Positions 6,473 through 11,658 of a DNA stretch of 14,440 bases are shown in pieces. Origin of the DNA: UBA8752 sp965659115 (GTDB lineage: Bacteria > Bacteroidota > Bacteroidia > Flavobacteriales_D > Sanyastnellaceae); assembly GCA_965659115.1 (NCBI GenBank), contig CBFHUP010000059.1:1-14440 (forward strand), read 5' to 3'. A program made the translations under genes and the position numbers. Each line of letters opens with the position of its first letter. Position 1 is the first letter of the stretch. The notes beneath the pieces were generated by a model that worked only from the letters and a program-made list of their open reading frames with translations, was not told the origin of the DNA and did no database searches.

Positions 6473-7999
6473 ATGTCCAATTCTGAATCCCCCCGCCCCC
6501 TGACCAAGGTATTGATCGCCAACCGCGGCGAGATTGCCTTGCGCATCATGAAAACTGTGCGCGCCATGGGGCTTCAAAGCGTGGCTGTTTACTCCGATGT
6601 AGACGCAGACATGCCCTTTGCGCGGTATGCAGATGAAGCCGTGCACATTGGGCCGGCCACCGCAGCTGAATCCTACTTGATTCCTGAACGCATCATCCAA
6701 GCGGCCCAAGCCACGGGTGCAGACGCCATCCATCCAGGTTATGGGTTTCTGAGTGAAAACGCCGCCTTTGCCGAAGCCACAGAAAACGCCGGCATCATTT
6801 TTATTGGTCCCCGTCCCGACAGCATTCAAACCATGGGCGACAAGCTTTCCGCAAAGGCCGCGGTAGCTGCCCAGAATGTGCCGCTGGTGCCGGGTTCCGA
6901 TGGCGAAGTGACCGATCTAGATGAAGCCGAGCGCCTCGCACAAGACATCGGATTTCCCGTCATGGTCAAGGCCAGCGCGGGCGGAGGTGGAAAAGGCATG
7001 CGCGTGGTGCACGACCCTGCTTTGTTGCGCAGTGAAACCGAGCGTGCCATGAGCGAGGCCACCAGCGCTTTTGGAAATGGTGCTGTGTTTTTGGAAAGGT
7101 TTGTCACCGAGCCCCGTCACATCGAAATCCAAGTGCTCTGCGACGCGCATGGCAACGGAGTGCATTTGTTTGAACGCGAATGCAGCATTCAGCGGCGGCA
7201 TCAAAAAGTGGTCGAAGAGGCTCCCAGTGCCTTGCTCGACGATGCCCTGCGCCAGCGCATGGGACAGTGCGCATTGGATTGTGCTGCAGCATGCGGATAT
7301 GTAGGAGCAGGAACCGTAGAGTTCCTGGTTGATGCCAGCAGGAAATTCTACTTCCTGGAGATGAATACCCGCCTGCAGGTAGAACATCCCGTCACGGAAA
7401 TGATCACTGGAGTGGACCTTGTAGAGGAGCAAATTCGCATTGCCAGAGGAGAAACCTTGAGGCTCACCCAGGAGGCGCTCAGCATTCAAGGGCACGCCAT
7501 CGAGTTAAGGGTGTACGCCGAAGACGTGCCTGCAGGGTTCCTTCCTTCGAAAGGGACATTGGCGGCACACATAGCTCCAGAAGGCCCTGGAATACGGGTG
7601 GATGCCGGTGTAGAGACCGGGGATGAAATCTCCATCTACTACGACCCCATGATCGCCAAACTCTGCGCCCATGGCATGGACCGCGCCCAAGCGATGGAAA
7701 GGCTGCGCAGGGCCATCGACGAGTATGTCATCCAAGGCGTAGAAACCACGCTGGACTTTGGACGTTTTGTGCTCGACCACCCGGCCTTCGTGTCAGGAAA
7801 ATTCGATACCGGTTTTGTGGCGGCACACTTTAATGCCGAGCGGTTCAATGCCCACAACGAGGCCCGAAAGGCCCCATTGGACTGGTCCGCTGTCACTGCA
7901 GTGTTGGATGCTGAGGGTCAGAATACATCCAAAGCAAACGCGACAACAGGTCCCGGCTCACCCTCAACAACGGCGTGGCGCGGACGTTACAGCGACTAA
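6473..7999 (+). CDS. accC: Biotin carboxylase subunit of an acetyl-/acyl-CoA carboxylase
   Basis: 508 residues. This ATP-grasp enzyme carboxylates the biotin of a carrier protein using bicarbonate and ATP, the first half-reaction of acetyl-CoA (or propionyl-CoA) carboxylase. Seen: the N-terminal lobe KVLIANRGEIALRI (12-25) and HPGYGFLSEN (87-96); the glycine-rich ATP loop GGGGKG (170-175); Lys245 in RRHQKVVEEAPS; the active-site signature EMNTRLQVEHPVTE (296-309) with Glu296, Asn298 and Arg300; and Arg346 in ELRVYAED. The C-terminal domain includes YYDPMIAKL. There is no biotin-attachment MKM motif, so a separate carrier is required; neither a carrier gene nor a carboxyltransferase gene is adjacent. 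The last ~40 residues are low-complexity. The length exceeds the ~450 of E. coli AccC and is closer to acyl-CoA carboxylase alpha subunits lacking their biotin domain, so propionyl- or mixed-substrate use is possible. Confidence 0.92.
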   Translation: MSNSESPRPLTKVLIANRGEIALRIMKTVRAMGLQSVAVYSDVDADMPFARYADEAVHIGPATAAESYLIPERIIQAAQATGADAIHPGYGFLSENAAFAEATENAGIIFIGPRPDSIQTMGDKLSAKAAVAAQNVPLVPGSDGEVTDLDEAERLAQDIGFPVMVKASAGGGGKGMRVVHDPALLRSETERAMSEATSAFGNGAVFLERFVTEPRHIEIQVLCDAHGNGVHLFERECSIQRRHQKVVEEAPSALLDDALRQRMGQCALDCAAACGYVGAGTVEFLVDASRKFYFLEMNTRLQVEHPVTEMITGVDLVEEQIRIARGETLRLTQEALSIQGHAIELRVYAEDVPAGFLPSKGTLAAHIAPEGPGIRVDAGVETGDEISIYYDPMIAKLCAHGMDRAQAMERLRRAIDEYVIQGVETTLDFGRFVLDHPAFVSGKFDTGFVAAHFNAERFNAHNEARKAPLDWSAVTAVLDAEGQNTSKANATTGPGSPSTTAWRGRYSD

Positions 8000-8039
8000 A
8001 GCGGCAACTTTTCTGTGCGTTTTACGTTCAAAAAGCGCA

Positions 8040-8648
8040 ATGTTGACGCCAGCCACATTTGTCCGCCTCTTTTGCACCGCACTCCTGTGCGCTGTGCTGG
8101 CACCTGTGCATGCCGGTGCACAGACGGACAGTTTGCCACCGATGGTGCACCTCAATGAAGCCGTCATCCAACCTGGCCCCAGCATTCCGGCCTACCACCG
8201 GACGCAGCCCGGTTCCAAACGGTACAGCCGCCTCGAAAAAAGGGTCATCAAAGTCTGGCCTTATGCAGCTTACGCAGGCCTGGCCATGGACAGTTTGGAA
8301 ACCGAACTCCACGGAATTCCCTCCTCAAAGGAGCGCAAGACGCTGATCCAAGCAAAGGAGGACGCGCTCAAGGTGCGGTTCGAAGGGGAGCTCCGGCGGT
8401 TGACCGTGCGGGAAGGCGTCATCTTGATTCGGCTCATTGACCGGCAGGCCAATCAAACCACATATGGCGTTGTCCAAGAATTGAAAGGCCGCCTGAGCGC
8501 CTTCATGTGGCAGGGATTGGCGCGGATTTTTGGTCACGATCTCAAAAGCGAATACGATCCAACCGGCGACGATGCGGCCATTGAGCACATCATTCACAAG
8601 CACAACCTGGAATGCACTCCAGAAACTCCGTGGGCACTCAACCAATAA
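8040..8648 (+). CDS. Exported DUF4294 family protein
   Basis: 202 residues from the ATG at 8040. The open frame runs further upstream inside accC, but this ATG begins a clear signal peptide: a short n-region, hydrophobic core LFCTALLCAVLAPV and a likely cleavage at HAGA|QTDS (residues 24-31). The mature part has VHLNEAVI, then the RLEKRVIKVWPYAAYAGLAM segment (about residues 61-80) and VREGVILIRLIDRQANQTTYGVVQELKGRLSAFMWQGLARIFG. This pattern is characteristic of DUF4294, a Bacteroidota family of unknown function with basic and aromatic helices. It is probably periplasmic or envelope-associated. It starts 40 bp after the accC stop on the same strand; the gap has no hairpin, so it may be co-transcribed. 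No catalytic motif is recognised. Confidence 0.85.
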   Translation: MLTPATFVRLFCTALLCAVLAPVHAGAQTDSLPPMVHLNEAVIQPGPSIPAYHRTQPGSKRYSRLEKRVIKVWPYAAYAGLAMDSLETELHGIPSSKERKTLIQAKEDALKVRFEGELRRLTVREGVILIRLIDRQANQTTYGVVQELKGRLSAFMWQGLARIFGHDLKSEYDPTGDDAAIEHIIHKHNLECTPETPWALNQ

Positions 8649-8733
8649 AACGCCCCCGGACTGCACCCCTGTTCTTCCCAACAACGACCAAGAACGGCCA
8701 TCGACTGCTGTGACGAAGCTATCTTAGCCCGGC

Positions 8734-9291
8734 ATGGAGAAGGCGTTCATCTTGTATGACCTCGAAGCCACGTGCTGGCGGACTAGCCGTCCGAAGCGGG
8801 TGGAAATCATTGAGGTAGGAGCCGTCAAGGTCAATGCTGACCTGGAGATTGTTTCAGAGTACTGCGCTTTTGTGAGGCCCATGGTCCACCCTGTCATCAG
8901 CAAATTTTGCACCTCCCTGACTTCCATTCGCCAGTCTGACATTGACTTCGCCCCGCAGTTCGACGAAGTCATGGAAGACTATGAAGATTGGATGGGTGTC
9001 GGCAGTGCCGACGTGATTCCCATGAGCTGGGGGGACTTTGACAAGCGTCAATTGCTCACCGATGCTGCCCTGCACGACATGCAACTCGGCTGGCTCGAAG
9101 CCCATGTTTGTTTCCAAAAGCACTTCGGCAAGTGGAAGAAGTCTCAAAATCAAGTGGGCCTCAAAAAGGCCCTCGAAGAAGAAGGCATCAACTGGTCCGG
9201 GACCGAGCACAGGGCCATCGATGATGCCCGCAACATGGCCGAGTTGTTTTGCAAAGTGGCCGCCAACATCCCCAGCCTTAAACTGAGTTGA
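8734..9291 (+). CDS. DEDDh 3'-5' exonuclease, ERI-1/KapD-like
   Basis: 185 residues forming one RNase-T/DnaQ-fold exonuclease domain. The ExoI motif is YDLEATCW with Asp9 and Glu11. The segment FVRP...VISKFCTSLTSIRQSDID (47-71) is characteristic of the ERI-1/KapD subgroup rather than DnaQ. ExoII is SWGDFDKRQL with Asp101. ExoIIIe is HRAIDDARN with His159 and Asp164, so all four metal ligands and the general base are present. Members of this group degrade RNA or structured RNA 3' ends; the substrate here is unknown. An 85-bp gap precedes it, with TATCTTAG (8720-8727) one mismatch from the -7 consensus, but that would make a nearly leaderless transcript. Its TGA overlaps the ccmB ATG by one base (TGATG), so it appears to be the first gene of the cytochrome c maturation operon. 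Confidence 0.9.
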   Translation: MEKAFILYDLEATCWRTSRPKRVEIIEVGAVKVNADLEIVSEYCAFVRPMVHPVISKFCTSLTSIRQSDIDFAPQFDEVMEDYEDWMGVGSADVIPMSWGDFDKRQLLTDAALHDMQLGWLEAHVCFQKHFGKWKKSQNQVGLKKALEEEGINWSGTEHRAIDDARNMAELFCKVAANIPSLKLS

Positions 9292-9983
9292 TGGGCCAAA
9301 CCCTCCACACCTTGCGGACGGCGGGTACCGTGGCCCGACTTGAGTGGCAACTCGAGTGGCGCCAAGGCCACCAATTGGCTGCGGTTGGGCTGTTTGCTGT
9401 GGCCTCAGTATATGTAGCCTTCCAAGCTTCGGATCAGCAAACTGGGGCTGCCGCTTGGACCGCCATGCTGTGGTTGGTTCACCTCTTTAGCGGTTTCACA
9501 GCCATTGGCCGGCTGTTCGACCGAGAGCGAACCCACGTCAGGCGCTATTTGCAATGGACAGCGTCCCCCCTCGGACTCATTTTGGGCAAATTGTTTCACG
9601 CCGTCCTCACCACAACGGCGCTCACTGCGGTGGTCTTGGGGGCATTCCTTCTCTTTCTCGGGTGGCCTCAAGGCATCGAAACGCCGGGGAAGCCGGCCCT
9701 CTTGATCCTCGGTGCTTGGCTCGGAGGGCTGTCCATGACCACAACCCTGGTCTTTGTATCAGCGGTGGCCTCTCAAGTTCGCAGTGGCAGCGGTGCCCTC
9801 GCCGCAGTACTCGGCCTGCCATTGCTGTTGCCACAACTCATTCTCTCCACTCGACTTACACGCGGCGCATTGGCCGATGAACCCTGGACCATGCTGTTGG
9901 AGTACCCCCTGTTTTTGGGGGCATTGGGCGCAGGAACTGCCACCATTGCGTGTATTCTCTTCCCCTACATTTGGCGCGCATGA
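9291..9983 (+). CDS. ccmB: Heme exporter permease CcmB
   Basis: 230 residues, near the ~220 of E. coli CcmB. CcmB is the integral membrane part of the CcmAB(CD) ABC complex, which releases holo-CcmE after heme is loaded. The protein shows about six hydrophobic segments, starting with LAAVGLFAVASVYVAF after an amphipathic N-terminus (TVARLEWQLEWRQG). Family features are WTAMLWLVHLFSGFTAIGRLFDRER (about residues 57-81), followed by the SPLGLILGKL helix, and LAAVLGLPLLLPQLI further on. The start is the ATG at 9291, overlapping the exonuclease stop as TGATG. A TTG one codon earlier is in frame but unlikely. The gene's TGA overlaps the ccmC ATG (ATGA), indicating tight translational coupling. The partner ATPase CcmA is not in this window. 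Confidence 0.9.
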   Translation: MGQTLHTLRTAGTVARLEWQLEWRQGHQLAAVGLFAVASVYVAFQASDQQTGAAAWTAMLWLVHLFSGFTAIGRLFDRERTHVRRYLQWTASPLGLILGKLFHAVLTTTALTAVVLGAFLLFLGWPQGIETPGKPALLILGAWLGGLSMTTTLVFVSAVASQVRSGSGALAAVLGLPLLLPQLILSTRLTRGALADEPWTMLLEYPLFLGALGAGTATIACILFPYIWRA

Positions 9984-11023
9984 AAGGCGGTTTGAATTGG
10001 TTTTGGAAAGGCGGCAGCATATTGCTCTTGGCTTATGTCATCATCCGGGGATTTTCTACCCCGTTGCAGCCTGGCTTGGTTTCGGCCAACCCTTCTCAAC
10101 TTTCCGTGGCTTCGCAATCTGTGCTTCTCACGGCAGTAGGCCAACCTTTTGCTGAGCAGGGTGCCCTTCCCGACGCCTTCCAAGTCGTGCTGCGCAGCGG
10201 TGACCAATTGATCCAGACCCAAGTATTGGAAGTGTCGCCGCACAGTGTGCTGATCGATGTGGAAGTCCCTCCGACCATGCCTTCACGCGCCTTGGACGCT
10301 TACTTGTTTACGCCTGCCTCAGGAACGCTCTTTCTGGGCAACGCCTGCTTTGTTGAAAATGCAGCCAAAGGCAACGTCCCGGAGATTTTTCAGGCCACGG
10401 CACCCCAACCGCAGGAACCACAATTGGGATTCAGCTTTCCCTATCAGCCCAACATCATGGAAAGCATCCGCAATTTGTTGTGGCACGTTCCCATGTGGTT
10501 TGCCATGTTCTTCATCATGGGCCTTGGCTTTGTAGCCTCATTGGTACAACTCCGCACAGACAGTGTGGAATGGGACATGCGCGCCGAAGCCGCTGTCAAG
10601 ACTGGCCTGGTCTTTGGACTCCTCGGACTGGCTACGGGCTCACTTTGGGCGCGTTGGACTTGGGGCGCCTGGTGGGTTTCTGACCCTCAACTCAATGGCG
10701 CATTGGTCACGGTCATGCTGTATTCGGGGTACCTCATCCTGAGGGCTGCCATGGGCGATGACGATCGGGTGGGCCGACTGGCTGCCGTCTACAATGTATT
10801 TGCCTTTGTCATGCTGGTGGTTTTGCTGATGGTGCTGCCGCGCTACACCGAAAGCCTCCACCCCGGAAAAGACGGAAACCCCGGATTCAACAGCTACGAC
10901 CTCGACAACAGTTTGAGGGCAGTATTCTACCCCGCCGTGATCGGATGGGGTGCTTTGTGCTATTGGATGTACACCCTGCGCCTGCGGATGAACCGCTGTG
11001 CTTATCACCTGTTGTCGCGTTGA
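9980..11023 (+). CDS. ccmC: Cytochrome c biogenesis protein CcmC with an inserted IPT/TIG-like periplasmic region
   Basis: 347 residues, clearly longer than the ~220-245 of typical CcmC. CcmC presents heme to CcmE in the periplasm. The first helix (about 11-25) is followed by a hydrophilic insertion at about 31-155. Its first part (31-112) has an Ig-like IPT/TIG pattern: GLVSANPSQLSVASQSVLL, a GQPF turn, QVVLRSG, HSVLIDVEVPP, DAYLFTP. The core then begins: NLLWHVPMWF (166-174) with the first presumed heme-ligand His169; the tryptophan-rich loop WTWGAWWVSDPQLNG (226-240); YNVFAFVMLVVLLMVLPR; and ESLHPGKDGNPGFN (291-304) with the second presumed ligand His294. The WWD loop reads WVSDPQLN rather than the proteobacterial WVWDARLT; WxxDPxLN forms look normal for Bacteroidota. 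The start is the ATG at 9980, overlapping the ccmB stop as ATGA; a GTG ten codons upstream lies inside ccmB. Confidence 0.9.
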   Translation: MKGGLNWFWKGGSILLLAYVIIRGFSTPLQPGLVSANPSQLSVASQSVLLTAVGQPFAEQGALPDAFQVVLRSGDQLIQTQVLEVSPHSVLIDVEVPPTMPSRALDAYLFTPASGTLFLGNACFVENAAKGNVPEIFQATAPQPQEPQLGFSFPYQPNIMESIRNLLWHVPMWFAMFFIMGLGFVASLVQLRTDSVEWDMRAEAAVKTGLVFGLLGLATGSLWARWTWGAWWVSDPQLNGALVTVMLYSGYLILRAAMGDDDRVGRLAAVYNVFAFVMLVVLLMVLPRYTESLHPGKDGNPGFNSYDLDNSLRAVFYPAVIGWGALCYWMYTLRLRMNRCAYHLLSR

Positions 11024-11032
11024 CCCATCGCC

Positions 11033-11215
11033 ATGAAATCCATCCTCCTCTTGAACAGCCTTGAAGGTTTCTTTTTCGGAAGCGGAAAAGCCCATGTGGT
11101 CACCGGAGTCGCCCTGATCATCCTCGTTGGAATCGCCATATCGCTGTGGCGCATGGACCGGCGGCTTGGACAGCTCGAACAGGAGTCTCGCTCCGATCAG
11201 CCTTCAAACAGTTGA
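11033..11215 (+). CDS. ccmD: CcmD-like small membrane protein
   Basis: 60 residues. One membrane helix spans about 22-39 (VVTGVALIILVGIAISLW), followed directly by a basic amphipathic segment RMDRRLGQLEQES. This layout is characteristic of CcmD, the small subunit that stabilises CcmC-CcmE and helps release holo-CcmE from the CcmABCD complex. It is nine bases after ccmC and sixteen before ccmE, the expected place. Sequence conservation in CcmD is low, so the call rests on topology, the helix-plus-basic-tail pattern and gene order. Confidence 0.8.
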   Translation: MKSILLLNSLEGFFFGSGKAHVVTGVALIILVGIAISLWRMDRRLGQLEQESRSDQPSNS

Positions 11216-11231
11216 CCCTGAATACATTCGA

Positions 11232-11648
11232 ATGAGCCGCTTCAACATTGTCGTCATCTTGCTCGTCGCCGTCCTACTCGGCGCCTTGTTCAGTGTCTTT
11301 ACCCAGAACAGCGAATCGGTTGTTTTTGCCCGAGCCTTTGCGGAACCGGGCACCGAATTCAAGGTTTCTGGGACTTTGGACAGTGAGCATCCCGTCGTTT
11401 ACAATCCCGAGGTGGCCGTCGCCGAAACGCGCTTTCACATGATGGACAAAGACGGCCAAGTCACCGAGGTGTTGCTCAAAGAAGCCAAGCCTACCGGACT
11501 CGAACAAAGTGAGTCTATTGATTTGTATGGCAAGGTGGTAGACGGCAAGTTCATTGCCACCGATATGCTCATGAAGTGTCCGAGCAAGTACAACGAAGAC
11601 AGCCACAGTTTGGCCGACGCATCCGCCAGCGCCAACTCACCAACGTAG
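11232..11648 (+). CDS. ccmE: Cytochrome c heme chaperone CcmE, Cys-x-x-x-Tyr variant
   Basis: 138 residues from the ATG at 11232. An N-terminal membrane anchor (about 5-22, NIVVILLVAVLLGALFSV) leads to a periplasmic OB-fold beta-barrel (about 28-115): FKVSGTLD (43-50), RFHMMDKDG (67-75), TEVLLKEAKPTGL (78-90), SIDLYGKVVDGKFIATDMLMKC (95-116). CcmE carries heme covalently from CcmC to the CcmF ligation complex. In classical CcmE heme attaches to His in an HxxxY motif; here the same place reads CPSKY, Cys116 and Tyr120, with no His in that position. CxxxY forms are known from Desulfovibrio and archaea, where the heme-binding residue is cysteine; from memory, similar motifs occur in other Bacteroidota. 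A polar tail of 18 residues follows. The open frame extends upstream inside ccmD, but the ATG at 11232 starts the anchor. Confidence 0.92.
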   Translation: MSRFNIVVILLVAVLLGALFSVFTQNSESVVFARAFAEPGTEFKVSGTLDSEHPVVYNPEVAVAETRFHMMDKDGQVTEVLLKEAKPTGLEQSESIDLYGKVVDGKFIATDMLMKCPSKYNEDSHSLADASASANSPT

Positions 11649-11658
11649 ACCCGCCAAC

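Noticed and set aside
7758..8039. Upstream extension of the DUF4294 frame inside accC
   Set aside because: The extension overlaps conserved accC sequence, and the ATG at 8040 starts a clear signal peptide.
8671..8695. GTTCTT-N13-AAGAAC inverted repeat between DUF4294 and the exonuclease gene, considered as a terminator
   Set aside because: The stem is only six A/T-rich pairs, the loop is 13 bases and no T-run follows. It is within what chance would give.
11127..11231. Longer CcmE start within ccmD
   Set aside because: It overlaps ccmD and adds a polar segment before the membrane anchor. The ATG at 11232 gives a normal CcmE N-terminus.
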